From: Schistosoma haematobium
Taxonomy: Eukaryota; Platyhelminthes; Trematoda; Strigeidida; Schistosomatidae
Assembly: GCF_000699445.3 (NCBI RefSeq)
Contig: NC_067197.1
Span: 9,492,152 to 9,556,151 of the forward strand
DNA: 64,000 nt
Reading direction: 5' to 3'
Part shown: in pieces, positions 11,097 through 22,659 of the stretch
Position numbering within the stretch: position 1 is the first letter of the stretch
Layout of the letters: each line of letters opens with the position of its first letter
Position numbers and translations under genes: made by a program
The notes under the pieces: model-generated
Database searches by the model: none
Seen by the model: the letters and a program-made list of their open reading frames with translations, nothing else
Told to the model about the DNA's origin: nothing

Positions 11097-11499
11097 ATAC
11101 AATTATGCATTTGATGATTCTCATGCACATCAATAATTCGGCAACAGTTTTTCAACCTTCAACTTACACTTTTATTTTTCCTTCATATGAAACACATTAA
11201 TACCTAATATTAACGGTTAGTGACTCAACCTTACAAATACATACACACAAACATACACAATTCGTTCAGTCATTTATTTTCACATTGTGAACTTTTCACG
11301 ATTCGCATTCAACTGATTCATGTCAGCATCCAAATGTGATTGCATTAGCACGGTGTAGATTTGATCTGATTTGATTGTTAAACGCTATATATTTCTTTCA
11401 TGGTATTAACTGTGATTATTACCCTGAATAAGTTCAGATAAGTATACTGGACGAACCGTTCGAATTACTTAAGTTTCACTCTTTAATATTATTTCAAAT

Positions 11500-12070
11500 A
11501 TAGTTTTCACATATAATGACTTCTCTGTACTCTGCGCACAATTCTTGTCAAACTATTCGTCCTAATCTTGACGAATATTTGTATAAAATATCTGATTATT
11601 GTAATAGAACTAAAATTTTGCAAACATTCAAGTTTCAGAACGCAAACGCTTAGTCGCTAAATTAGTAACTCAGTACTGCTGTAGTGAACGAGAACAAAAG
11701 TCGGGACAATCAAATCTACATTAACACAAAATTACAGAACATATTAGTAAAATCTGAGAACCGTACAGTGAATACTTGATTTGCAAAGATGTCAATCAAT
11801 TGTCTCAAACATGACTGTCCCTTTCGCAAATGTCAGTCAATCGTCTCAGACTTTACTGTTCCTTCGTTTCCACAGCAATCATTCTCTGTTCTCATTCTCT
11901 TTTCTTTGATCTTCTTAACCTTCTGCTGCCAGATATTTCACTTTCGATTGATAATACATACTACTTATATTTGTCAACATCTGTAGCACACAACATACTG
12001 TCACAACCTACATACTTCCCAACTTCAATTGTTATTTATCTTGTAGTCATAGACAATTTCATATTTTAGT
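11500..12070 (+). repeat. Dispersed repeat C, plus copy
   Basis: It starts near TTTTCACATATAATGACTTC and continues through GTCAATCAATTGTCTCAAAC and CTCTGTTCTCATTCTCTTTT. The same sequence lies inverted at 14790-15070, and its end is shared with 61440-61545. Overlapping open frames here (11789-12069) have no recognisable protein and I treat them as chance. Confidence 0.7.
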
Positions 12071-12609
12071 TAAAGCGCTAGTTACACTACCAGACAAAGA
12101 TTTTAGATGATATAGTTTAAATAACTGAGATATTTATCATTCTAATTCATATTTAGTGACCAATTCCTATAAAGCGATTGGTTCAAATTTTAATGAAGGT
12201 TAATCTTCAGACATTTATTAACCAAATTACGACTAACCAACAACAATTCAGTTTACAAAATTTATGCGATGAAGTCAAATTATTATTAGGTTATTCAGAT
12301 TACATTAATAAACTGTTTTTATTATAGATGGATTTGTTTGAAGTTAGATATGTATACCAATGGATGCCGACTTGGGTATGTAATGGTTAGCGACTTGCTG
12401 CACAAGACCTAAAGGTCTTGGGTTCGATGAATTGTGGGGTCATGAATGAACACTACTGGGAATTCCTACTATTAGAATGAAATAGATGTTCATTGTTTCT
12501 TGGTTTCCATTTGTTGGCCGTGATAGAAAATTATTACTTACTGTTAATCACGAATCTACTTATTAGGGCATTTTGTGTTAAAGATTACGTATCAACTAGA
12601 TAAATTGAA

Positions 12610-12800
12610 ATATTTTAATAGTTGAACTCATGAATCGATGTATACTAGACCACTATAGGAAACCTGGAAGTACTCGATGACCGTTTCGTCATAGTATTGG
12701 ACTCCTTAGCAGTGCGCGACCACGATCCCGTACGCGGGACTCGAACCCAGGAAATATCGACCTTGCGCTCGAACACTTAACATCTATACTACTGGTCAAG
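12610..12800 (-). repeat. Family A SINE, degenerate
   Basis: On the minus strand it has a tRNA-like B box (GGGTTCGAGTCCCGCG), then a hammerhead whose core is CTAAGGA (G5 to A, inactive), then the tail. The 5' head is missing. Confidence 0.72.
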
Positions 12801-13904
12801 TATCGACTACATATTTACCATATAAATTTTTTTAGTCTTAAGTACTAATCATTCAGAGAAATGAAAATCACCCAACCGGTGGTTAGTTGCAAATAACTAA
12901 ATTAATAGCTGGTTAATATGAAAAAATTTAATTGCATTCTGTGGTAAATTCAATAAATAACCAAATATACTTCAAGAGTGATCAATTCTTTGGTTAGAAC
13001 TTTACTTAAGAACTTAATGTATTTTTACGATTAATGTATCAATCAAGGATAAAATGTTTTATTTCTCATACATGTAAATAGATCAACCATTAAATACATC
13101 ATTGTAGTTTACAAACTAACTGATTAAATAATGTTAGTATGCCGAAAGAACAGAATACATATTATCTTTGTTCTAGGACTCATCAACACTAATCGTCCAG
13201 CACCCTATCAGGATTCGAACTTTTAGATACACGTAACGAGAGTATTATCAATAGGACAATAACTTGTTATTAAATAGTTATTACACAGTGTTCCCAGTGA
13301 ACACTTGGACAAATTTTTTTTTCCTGATTGAATACGATAAAATACTTTGTCTTATACCTTATTTGTATGAATATTTACCAGACAGATATATGCACTTAGG
13401 TAAGCAAACAAATAACTATGTCTAATAATCCGATTTTCATGGAACAAGTATGCATTCTATACAACATATACAGCATTGGTAGAAACGTTGAGTTGTTTTT
13501 TTTGGAACCACTCCGGTTTTCAATATTGCTTTCATCACAGGCCATGAATATTATTTTGAGCTAAGTTGTGTACATTAATTGAAATAGCTCCAAGGCGTCT
13601 AAATAATTTCCTTCAATCAATTAATGTTCATTAAAATTCACTGCAATTTTAAATAGCTTAGAGTAGTAGGATTCAATCAACACTGAAGACTAGACAGTCA
13701 GATAATAGTTATGTTCCAGTTACTAACTAATGCAAGTCATGTATGCTTTTCTAATTTGCTGAGTATCGAGTCAATATAATACATTTTATTTGGGAGAATG
13801 TTAACTATTCTAAAAGTAATCTAACAAACTATACAACTACGAAAACTATTAGAGATTATATTTCCTAGATGATTGTTTTAATATTTATAATGTTGTCATA
13901 AAGT

Positions 13905-14020
13905 TGGATAGTGGCTAGCAGTGGAATCCAAGACACATACTTCATTTTATTTGAGACTAGTTCGATGGACGTATTCGAATCTCAATTGTGATGTTCACCG
14001 ATCAATTTACTCCTTAATAT
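13905..14020 (-). repeat. Sm-alpha-like (family B), degenerate inverted half
   Basis: GTGGCTAGCAGTGGAATCCAAG marks the complement of the family B hammerhead end, followed by a heavily mutated ribozyme region. It pairs with the plus-strand copy that follows. Confidence 0.6.
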
Positions 14021-14129
14021 CAACAACAAAAAGTATGAACTTTCACGTTCAATCCATCTACTTTGTACAATCCAATAGATGTTTAGATTCAATAGCCCAA
14101 GGTACAACGTATTAGGCTTTTGAAGCAAA

Positions 14130-14365
14130 AGATGCTTGATTTAAATCCAGGTATGAAAATCGACATGGAGATGAAGGTACTTTTGACTGCCAAGTTCAAA
14201 AGAGAAGGAGTTGCGTGTCCTGGATCCTACTGCTAGACATTTTCCAACTTAACTACATGTGATTATCTGGTGAAGTCGAGGCAATCCTCTCAAAATGTAC
14301 AAAAGCCAAATTGACAGATTAACTGCAGTTCGTAACTTCAACGGGAAGACATAACCACTTAGAAA
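14130..14365 (+). repeat. Sm-alpha-like (family B), degenerate
   Basis: GCGTGTCCTGGATCCTACTG and a mutated tail (GAAGTCGAGGCAATCCTCTC, then ATTGACAGATTAACTGCAGT) identify family B. The ribozyme core is lost. Confidence 0.62.
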
Positions 14366-14789
14366 TTTGCGTTATTATTTTATGAATTTATTAAAAACCA
14401 TTGATTATAGAAAACTTTTGATAATGATCATTGATAAGAGAATGAAGCAAACATAAGGTAAATTTAGTTAGTATTAAAGTTTAAGATAGAATGAGTAACA
14501 TGAAATCTTAATAGTGATGAGTGTTCTCTGATTTGGATCACTTAACTTTAAAGCTTTCATTGTCTTTTTAGTCAACATAATCAGGACGAGCTAATAGAAG
14601 AGGTGAAGTGTTAGATTTTCTTCCTAGACTACTAAAACCTAATTATTACAGAGTTTTGCCAGACTAATTAAACTATCGAGCTGTGAGAAAGTGAAACCTC
14701 ACAAAACTTACTCTTGACCTACTAGTTTCCATGTAAAGAACATATCACAAAGAGCATATATAGTTACCGTTTTGGTGTCAGTGTTGTGG

Positions 14790-15070
14790 GTGCTACTGAT
14801 GTTGACAGATATAAGTGGTATGTATCATCAATCGAAAATGAAATAATTAGCAACAGACAAGAAGATCGAATAAAAGAGAACGAGAACAGAGAATGAATGC
14901 TATCAAAATGAAGGGATAATCAAGTCTGAGACAATTGATTGACATTTTACAAATGAAGTGTTTACTGTATGGTTTTCAATTTTTACCAAGATGTTCTGTA
15001 ATTTTTTGTTAATGTAGATTTGATTGTCCCCACTTGTGTTCTAATTCACTACATCAAAAGTGACACTTTT
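14790..15070 (-). repeat. Dispersed repeat C, minus copy
   Basis: It matches 11700-12000 in the opposite sense (TCTGAGACAATTGATTGACA, then TAATGTAGATTTGATTGTCC). The pair spans 3.3 kb as a large inverted repeat inside one intron. Confidence 0.72.
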
Positions 15071-15374
15071 TATTCCAAATTAACTCTGGAAATGTAAACG
15101 CGTTTTAACTGATCTAAAGATGTTAATCCCGATGCACATCCCCTGATTCCTTAGGTTAGATCTCCGGCTGGGTCTTAAATTATTCACATCTGAGGTATTT
15201 AATACTAGAATCAGATAGCCATTCAATCCATCGGTGACATAACCAAACATTTATGCTTGCTCATATCCATTTTTTATTTAATTATTGTTTTAAAATATAG
15301 TTGGATTATCCACCTATATATTTAATCAGCTGAAATAATAATAGTTGTTTATAAAAATAAATAAATACTCTTAC

Positions 15375-15453
15375 CGAATTCGTTTTTCTCTTCTCCAACA
15401 TCCCTGACATCTCTCTTTTCGACGTCTTAGTAGATCACCATAAGATGAATGTG
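15375..15453 (-). CDS. Cav2: Cav2 exon: end of I-II linker (CxxC, basic)
   Basis: The 79-nt exon encodes HSSYGDLLRRRKERCQGCWR followed by REKRI. It is highly basic and leads into domain II S1, as the K-R-x-R-x-x-I-R-R stretch does in other Cav2 channels. It has two cysteines spaced C-Q-G-C. Phases agree with both neighbours (two bases at each end) and the donor is GTAAGA. Conservation is low, so the call depends on position, phase and splice sites. Confidence 0.87.
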
Positions 15454-15529
15454 CTGTGTAACAAAAATACAATTTTTCATTATTAATTATATTTGAACTA
15501 AAAATTTATAATCATAAAACTAGTATTAA

Positions 15530-15815
15530 ATTATCAGAAGGGGGTTTTGTGAAGATGTTCATAATTTTAATAATTAGTTCGTGGATTAGTTGGAGTTAAA
15601 CATTAACATCATTGGATGTCAACTCAATGGTCTAGAAGTTAGGCGTTCGTTCACGAGACCGATATGTCCTGGGCTCGAATCCCGTGGGTAGTAACGGCCA
15701 CGCATGCTGCTGAGGAGTCACATACTAGGACGAAACGTCCGTCCATTACTTCCATCTTTCCAACGCTTGTTTAACTTTAATCAACTCATTAAATTCAACT
15801 AATAATATTAAATTA
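15530..15815 (+). repeat. Family A hammerhead SINE with terminal inverted repeat
   Basis: It starts ATCAGAAGGGGGTTTTGTGA (normally the far end), then enters plus-strand order: CAATGGTCTAGAAGTTAGGC, B box GGGCTCGAATCCCG, then CTGAGGA and GGACGAAAC. The ribozyme core is intact but stem I is reduced to two pairs by a change before the core, so cleavage is doubtful. Confidence 0.75.
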
Positions 15816-16031
15816 ATATTAGGTTTCTTAACAGAATTCAGTTTATATTTTATTACTTTCATCAAATTATGAATATGTTCATAAGATTAATCGAGTAAAC
15901 AATGGAATTCATTCACTTGAATTTTGTTTGTTTGAAAAGAATAAATAAATAAATAAGTAAACACTAGATAGACACTTTAAACTAAAGTTGAAAACAAGCT
16001 ATTATCAATCATACCATTTTTTATTTTGTTT

Positions 16032-16150
16032 CTAGGGTAAACAGTTTTTGATGGAGTTTTGTTCTCTGAGATGAATAGTTTGAACTTCATCAAAATTATC
16101 CATCTGAGATATAAATCTTCTTCACCATCTCAGGGTAAATAGTTTTAGCC
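16032..16150. repeat. Foldback family element, short copy
   Basis: TTGATGGAGTTTTGTTCTCT and the near complement CTTCATCAAAATTATCCATC sit close together. The element is flanked by AGGGTAAACAGTTTT and AGGGTAAATAGTTTT, which look like a diverged target duplication. Confidence 0.62.
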
Positions 16151-16454
16151 TTTTCTCAAATTACGTTTGATATACAAAAAAAAAAGAGAATAGGTGACTT
16201 GAATGGTATCAAATGTTTTTTTTTGTTTTTATAGATTGAGATAGTTGTTGTTTTTTTCTTAAGAAAGAGTTTGAAGATGTTGGGTAATAGAATTATTAGT
16301 TTATTACATACAATACTTCACCCTTGTAATTTATAAAATATCAAGACAAATAATAAACATAACAGAATAATATGAATTTGTAGTTGATTTTGGAGTGAAT
16401 CAACATAATGACGTTACTGTGTTTACCAAACGAACTGTTTATTTTGACTAGGGT

Positions 16455-16628
16455 TATGAATGGATGAATGTTAGACCACTATTGGAAACGTGGAATCATT
16501 GGAAGGTTTATTCGTCCTAGTATGGAACATCTCAGCAGTGTTGTCCAGTGCTTCCAGGTTTTCAATAATGGTTTTACATTGATCCATTTATGATTTCAAT
16601 CAAAATTCAACAATTTCCACAACCCTAT
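16455..16628. repeat. Family A palindromic fragment
   Basis: Family A tail and part of the hammerhead on the minus strand (AGTATGGAACATCTCAGCAG) are followed directly by GTCCAGTGCTTCCAGGTTTT and tail in the plus sense. The tRNA-like centre is deleted. Confidence 0.72.
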
Positions 16629-16858
16629 ACCGATAAACTGTTTATTGAAAGTGGTAAAATTAGACAGATTTCAGTCTCATGTTGTTTTTTATCGTGTATA
16701 CAGAAACACATAGTTTTAATGTCATGTCAATTCAATTGTACTAGAAGACTTATATCTGGCAGCAGTTAAGTTTTCATTTACTGACAATATATATAAACTT
16801 GAATAAAGCATGTAAGCGTTTAAAAAATTCTGACAACGTCAAAACAAATTAAACCTAC

Positions 16859-16960
16859 ATTTAGATTCTGCGAATAATACCGAATCCTCAAAATTCGAGT
16901 CATTGAATGATGCATCTTTACCAGTCTGTTTAAGTCGTTGTTTAGCCGCTCTTCGACGAG
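16859..16960 (-). CDS. Cav2: Cav2 exon: I-II linker, basic then acidic
   Basis: The 102-nt exon encodes RRRAAKQRLKQTGKDASFND followed by SNFEDSVLFAESK. It is a cytoplasmic linker sequence, basic at its start and acidic/serine-rich after. It has no strong conserved motif, so its identity rests on phase (two bases in, one base out), on CTTAG and GTAGGT splice sites and on its place between firm exons. The Ser in K-D-A-S-F and several others are possible kinase targets, which is inference only. Confidence 0.85.
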
Positions 16961-18455
16961 CTAAGAAGATACAGAACAAAGAAAAACTTGTCTTTATAAT
17001 AAAGAAAGTCATGTACAGTATGGAAGTATTTGATATGGATCAAAATAATGTTCACTTTTAAATCGTTTACATTTTATTCGATAATTTTTTTCCAAACGTT
17101 GTCTTATGCTTTTTTTGTTATCTAATTACGAAAAATGTACGATAATACGAGTTACCGAATGTCACGTTCATGATAATTTGAGTTAGCGTCTTTTAACAAG
17201 ATTCGTTTGTATAAAATGAGGCAACTCGCCTATGCTCATCCCTAGTTTGTTCGAGTTTGAGATGGGCAGCAACTCAAGAAGGTGTTTAATCGTGTTGATC
17301 ATGTTTATGCTTAACTTTCTAGTTTTATTATTAATTAGAATTCAAGAAATAAATGTGGAAAACCCTAAAGCAATTGGCTTTTTTTGCATTTGATTCATAA
17401 GTAGATTGCGAAATATCAGAAGTTGAGTGAATCTTAAACCGTAAGCCGTTAGATTCAAGTCTTAAGGGTAAAGTGATCAGTGAGGATTTTCACCAAACTA
17501 TGGTTTCATTTGATTCAGAGAAGGTCGAAAATTTAGCATACTGCTAACTTGAATTATACAAATATTGGGTCATTATAAATAAAAGAGAATTAGACAGCTC
17601 TTGTCTGTACGTTCGTGGTCATTATTCAAAGTCTGATGACTTTACATAGGATTGGAACCCGGATCTATAAATTTCGACTCTGGCATGACATCAATAAAAC
17701 ATAATCAAATAGTTTGCACTTTCGAATTTAGTCCCCCAGTCAATATCACGAGTGAATTACTATTTCAGTCATGACTTGTACGAATCTAGTAATCACTAAT
17801 TCATCGCATATCCAATCACTATTTAGGCTTACACTAATTGACATCAGCAAGGGAAACGCTTGAAACAGGGGAGAACAACTGTTTTGTCCACGTTTTGAAG
17901 TCCTCAACAATATCCCTTTAGGCTTACTGTATTCTGACTTCATAGTCTGAAAGTAATGAATTATTTTAGAGAGATCTGAGTGATTGAAGCTTAATGTTTA
18001 TCAGATTCACACGTTTATACTGGTGGTGAATCTCAAACCCCCTTTTTTTATACTACCAGGCCATTAAATGATTCTTCAGTTGATTTTAGTTTTACACATG
18101 ACACTTTCAAACGACATAATTTTTACAACCAAGGATCTTATTACATTATTTAATATCCCTTTAAATTATGCACCTTTCTGATGACTCAGTTATAAATGCT
18201 GAATATTGTCATTAAAAATTGCTGTAGAATGATAAAATAGAAGACATTATACGATTTCTTCTCTTCTCTACGGTTTATGCATGTTAACGACCTGTAAACT
18301 TTCAACTACTAATTGGAAATAGGACTTTGGATAACTGCTTAGTTTATTCATAATAGTGCATGGATTTAACACAACTACCAGATTAAACTCCGGTTATTCC
18401 TGTTCCATTTCCATTTACTGATGTATGTGATGCGTGATATCCAAATAGGTTTGAC

Positions 18456-19098
18456 GGAGAGACTCTAATTTATGGACGACCTTTGAACGAATCTTAAATG
18501 ACCTTGAGAAATATTAGCTAATCAGCAAACAATCAGTATGAAGTAAAAATATATTATACAAAACCAAGAAAATAAAGTGGATACACTTCTTATACGTGGT
18601 TCAAAAACTTGTCAAGTTTAAAAAGAGGTTCAGAGATTCTAAAATCGTAATACATACAGTAGAGGAAATCATCCATACGGCTACAGAATAGTCGGCCTCT
18701 GGAACCACGATAAAGTCTCAAAATCTCTTTCAGCCTCGACCACATAGTTTCAATATTGTTTATATGCACTCTGGTTGTTGAGTACACAAAATGCTACTTG
18801 TATATAACGACACGATCCACATAACCAAGCCTATGTAAGAGTTTGTATGCTCTCCAAACATCCGTATATATTGTAGTACCTGGCTGCAGCCAGTGTTACT
18901 GTTGCTTTTATTATCCAGTTCGCAATAATTGTCATAATTTGCCTTAGTTAAGAATTATATATGGGGTTCCCATCACGAACTGACATCAGCTATAATGCCA
19001 GAAATTTATTTAGCCAAATGGATGAAAGGCTTTAGCGTTAAAATCCAAGATCTATTATCTTATACCTGATTGATTCGTCCACAAATTATAGTCTCGCC
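18456..19098 (-). mobile_element. Merlin DNA transposon, internally deleted
   Basis: The ends are inverted repeats (GGAGAGACTCTAATTTATGG at the left, the complement of GGCGAGACTATAATTTGTGG at the right). The flanks GGTTTGAC and GGCTTGAT agree at six of eight bases, as expected for a decayed 8-bp target duplication typical of Merlin. A transposase remnant lies inside on the minus strand. The right part shares CATCACGAACTGACATCAGC with the small MITEs. Confidence 0.83.
18588..18890 (-). pseudogene. Merlin (ISXO2-like DDE) transposase, C-terminal part
   Basis: The frame gives GTTIYTDVWRAYKLLHRLGY, a stop, then STTRVHINNIETMWSRLKEI, L-R-L-Y-R-G-S-R-G-R and MDDFLYCMYYDF. The Asp in Y-T-D-V-W and the Glu in N-N-I-E-T-M-W-S-R-L-K fit the last two catalytic residues of ISXO2/Merlin DDE transposases. 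The first catalytic Asp and the N-terminal half are deleted, and one in-frame TAG lies between the two parts. It is not functional. Confidence 0.78.
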
Positions 19099-19624
19099 GG
19101 CTTGATATTTATTTCTAATCTCATAAATGACTTATAAATCTCAGATCGAAAACATTTCTTCTTTTAAGTAAACTTGAATTATGTTTAATTTGTGAAAAGA
19201 AAAGTTTTCTGTCTTCATATATCATTTTTATCCCATAAAATGACTGGTTATTCTGACTAGTTGATCTGTTTTTCGGAGTCAGTATTAATAAATTGATTCT
19301 ATGAATAATTATTACATGGTCATATGAATTATATCAATTCAGGTAAATGATTGCGTAATCATAAATTCATACAATATTGAATTGTGATAAAATCATCATT
19401 TTTTGATCGTTAATTGATGATGATGATGAACGTCATAATAACCATTGTAATCTCGACCATTCATAATTAACATTTTTGATAGTGTAATATATTTCCTTTT
19501 ATCTTTCTATGCAATTGATGAGAATCGACAAAAAATATAATGAATTCATACTCTAATCATTTTTCGCCCTATTAGTTTTCTTGTCGATTACTGTCACTTA
19601 TCTATTTATTTCTTGTTTATAAAT

Positions 19625-19836
19625 TACTGTGGAAAGTATGTACAAGCTAACTTGGAATCCTGAACGTTAAAGGTAAACAGGAAGACCAAAGGACATACTG
19701 AGCCGATAATCGAAAGCAGATATTAAAAGAATGAATAACAACTGAAAACAACTGAAAAAGATTACCCAGGACATAGTTCGATGGAGAATCGTAGTGAGCA
19801 ACCTATGCTCCTCCACGAGTGGTACAGGCGTAAATA
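19625..19836 (+). pseudogene. SR2-like RTE retrotransposon 3' fragment
   Basis: Broken plus-strand frames read LTWNPE, then R-P-K-D and ADIKRMNNN, then L-C-S-S-T near the end. This is the C-terminal tail common to schistosome RTE (SR2-type) copies and shared with 45500-45715 and 61935-62640. Frameshifts and stops are present. Confidence 0.7.
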
Positions 19837-20050
19837 AGTAAGTTATAGATTATTATTCGTAATTTTATTTCGACGTGTCTAGTATATAATAAAACCAGAG
19901 TTATGAACCAGAGTATTCATAAAATTTCTCCGACTATTGAACTATAACTAAAACAAATGACAGAATTTATTCAACTAAATTATAGTGTATGTATGAAACA
20001 CTTTAACCGTGAAATTATTACAATCTTAGTTCATATTTCATAATATTTAC

Positions 20051-20110
20051 CTGATATAATACGCATCCGTTCATCTGCTGTAGTAGTATCTTCAGCCAAA
20101 ATTACCTCTT
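20051..20110 (-). CDS. Cav2: Cav2 small exon: I-II linker (EEVILAED)
   Basis: A 60-nt exon encoding EEVILAEDTTTADERMRIIS. It follows the AID directly and reproduces the Cav2-specific A-E-E-V-I-L-A-E-D, which makes the identification firm despite the short length. The acceptor is TTATGTAG and the donor GTAAAT. It enters with two bases (AA) completing Glu and leaves with one base (G) that makes Ala with the next exon. It would be easy to miss by gene prediction. Confidence 0.92.
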
Positions 20111-20897
20111 CTACATAAAGAGAAAAAAAGATAGTTTGTTATTATGATAGATAAGGGATCTGTTCAAATGTTTGTGTTACTTATTTACCAACTGTGCAAA
20201 TATCATAGTTAAGTTACCTGTTTGTTTAAACTGAATAATGATAAATACTAATTGTATTTAGTTGTGTGCTATCATAAAAAGAATACTAAGAAATACTAAA
20301 GTTTACTTGACACGTTTTCTTTTTTGTCTATCCTTTTGCAGGACGGCCATCAGTAAACTCAATGAAGGTCTACAAAACTCTGAAAGTGCTGAAGTCATTC
20401 TAACCAATCATCTTTTGAAAAACATTCGATAATCTCGACGTGTAGACTCCAGATTGGACAAATGCTGAAACCCACTGTATGTGGATTGGATAACTATAAT
20501 GATGATTTCATTTTTACTAAAAGCTATAAATACTTCAGTTTTCTGTATCATACTCAAAACTGTTATTTTTTGGAATAAGATTCTTTTCTACTCGTCTTCT
20601 GACTTCCAACTTTTGAGTTGGAGGGTTCTAGAATTCAAGTGCTCAAGTTGTACGTGATATACCAAGAAAACTATAGGTTCCAGATATAACACTTTTAATA
20701 AAACAAGAGACAATTTAAATCAGAACTCAAATAATTTTGACTTAATAACCGAAAACTAGTTTTACCAACTGAACCGACTACTAATAAGTAACTGATATAG
20801 ACTGTTAAGAATATTTTTTAAAATATATTTTGAATAATTACAATAATAAGTGTAATATTAAACAATTTAGAATACTTTTATTGTACCAAAATTGATA

Positions 20898-21210
20898 GTG
20901 AGATGGTGAAGAAGATTTGTGGCTCAGGTGGATGACTTTGATGGAGTTTTGTTCTCTGAACTGGATGGTTTGGTTATGGAGCTTTCATCGTTCTTCTGAA
21001 CAACATCATCAGCACAAACTTCAGGTAGACGTGAAGTGTTTGAATTTCTCTACATGTGGTTCACAGCTTGTCCTGTAGAACTTGATGTTGATTGGCTTTT
21101 TGTTGATCAACACTTCACTTCTATCTGAAGTTTGTGCTGATAATGTCATTCAGAAGAACGATCAAAGCTTCATGACTAAACCATTCAGCTCACAGAACAA
21201 AACTTCATCA
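20898..21210. mobile_element. Foldback element with 10-bp target duplication
   Basis: Arms of about 100 bp (20939-21040 and 21108-21212, imperfect) pair around a loop of about 67 bp. The shared motif is TCAGCACAAACTTCAG near the inner end and GATGGAGTTTTGTTCTCTGA near the outer end. AAAATTGATA occurs exactly on both sides (20888-20897 and 21211-21220). No coding capacity. The family recurs at 16032, 33367, 36975 and 42450. Confidence 0.83.
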
Positions 21211-21289
21211 AAAATTGATATTACTGAGTAATACTATTATTAATATGTTATAAATAAAATATAATGATATAATAAAATCAGTTAAAATT

Positions 21290-21420
21290 TAACAGTTAAG
21301 ATCATGAGTCAATCGAAGCTAGACCACAAGTACTTCCAGGTTTTCTATGGGGGTCTAGCTTCAATTGACTAATGATCTCATCTGTTGAAACTACTACAGT
21401 CTCCACAAAACCCCTTCTGA
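21290..21420. repeat. Tail-only palindrome of family A
   Basis: ATCATGAGTCAATCGAAGCT and its complement AGCTTCAATTGACTAATGAT flank a short centre with GTACTTCCAGG. The right end is TCTCCACAAAACCCCTTCTG. Confidence 0.82.
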
Positions 21421-21894
21421 ATTGAAATTTACTCATGACATTAACTTGTTGACTTGAGTTCAAATTCAAGTGAATATCAAAATACAAAAAAGAAGAAACA
21501 AACTGGAGATCAGAATTATTATTCTTCTCTTTCAATATTCAAGATGAATATTTGTAAGATATAAGCTTTTTCTAGGTCATTCATAGGTTAATAAAATGAA
21601 AACTTGACAATGAAACTTAATCATAACTTCTTAAATCAAATTTAATTAGTTAAAATCTTATAAATAAAACTTCAATGAGACAGTTTTTAACTTTAACCTT
21701 AAGTGAAATAGAATTAGTTCTTAAAACAATTAGTCCCTTTGATAAATTTCGACAATGCAATGAGAAGATGATGTTTATCAGAATTATGTGATATATATTT
21801 GCGCAATACATTCCGAACAATCTGATCACACATATACTTGTTAAGAAGATTTATATATGAAAATTCTAAGGTCAACTAGACAGGTTAAAGGTAA

Positions 21895-22290
21895 GTCATA
21901 ACAACAAAGGGAAAATATTAACGTACACAAAAACAATTGTGATTACCACTCTGGATAATAAATCAGTATTACCAGGGTAGGTTAAGTGTGTAAGGACAAA
22001 TTGTTTTTGAACACATAAAGGGGGTTTCAATTTCCGTATAACCAAGGCTTCAATAAACCTTAGTATACGTCCTTGAAGGCTTTTGTATAACACTACAAAT
22101 GCTGATTTGACATCAACCTTATGACCCGTCTCAATCAAATGTTTCGCAATGGAAGATGATGTCTGTCTATTCTGTGATTTTATTTGACCATTAGAATCCA
22201 TTTTGGTATGTGTTCACCCATCTTTAATTGCAAATCACGATGCTTAACAAACTTGAATAAATGTTCAAGAATTTGTGCTTGCTGATTCAC
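21895..22290 (-). pseudogene. Penelope-like GIY-YIG C-terminal fragment
   Basis: The minus-strand frame reads SSSIAKHLIETGHKVDVKSA, then F-V-V-L-Y-K and GRILRFIEALVIRKLKPPLC-V-Q-K. The H-L-x-x-T-G-H...E-A-x-x-I...K-P-x-L-C-x-Q-K pattern is the same lineage as 541-1025. The Y-I-G core is absent. About 100 aa remain open, but there is no start context or partner RT. Confidence 0.75.
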
Positions 22291-22659
22291 TGTCTGAATG
22301 ACTACTTGTAAACTGAACCTGTGAAATTATTTTATTGCACACATTGTTTAAACAGAAAATGAGATGATAAAATAGCTGAAGAGAACAAAATTTGAAGATT
22401 CACACGGATGCTTTACATAATAGAGATGAAGGTAAAAAGAAATGTTTTACCACAAATTTGAAATAATTCGAAAGAGATAAGCTTGATTTTATGCACTATA
22501 CATTTTGTAAAATGAGGATTTTACGATCTTAGTTTGTGTGTATATGAAACATAAGAACAAAACAATATTCATGATAAAATCGAGAGATTCATTACTAAAT
22601 TTATCGAGACCAATGTTTTACATAATGTATATTAATGTTTTCCTGAAATTTTAAATAAA

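Larger units (their letters stand above)
8734..15374 (-). other. Cav2: Cav2 intron between I-II linker and IIS1
   Basis: This 6.6-kb intron holds an LTR fragment (8905-9082), family B pieces (9770, 13905-14365), family A SINEs (10155-10575, 12610-12800), a Penelope GIY-YIG remnant (10650-10905), a palindrome (11025-11096) and two inverted copies of repeat C. I see nothing recognisable in 9085-9765 or 12800-13900. Confidence 0.8.
15454..16858 (-). other. Cav2: Cav2 intron within the I-II linker
   Basis: It holds a family A SINE (15530-15815), a small foldback element (16032-16150) and a family A palindromic fragment (16455-16628). Nothing is recognised in the rest. Confidence 0.8.
16961..20050 (-). 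other. Cav2: Cav2 intron within the I-II linker
   Basis: It holds a Merlin transposon copy (18456-19098) and a short SR2-like RTE end (19625-19836). A possible tRNA-like B-box remnant lies near 17645. No other structure is recognised in 16961-18450. Confidence 0.78.
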
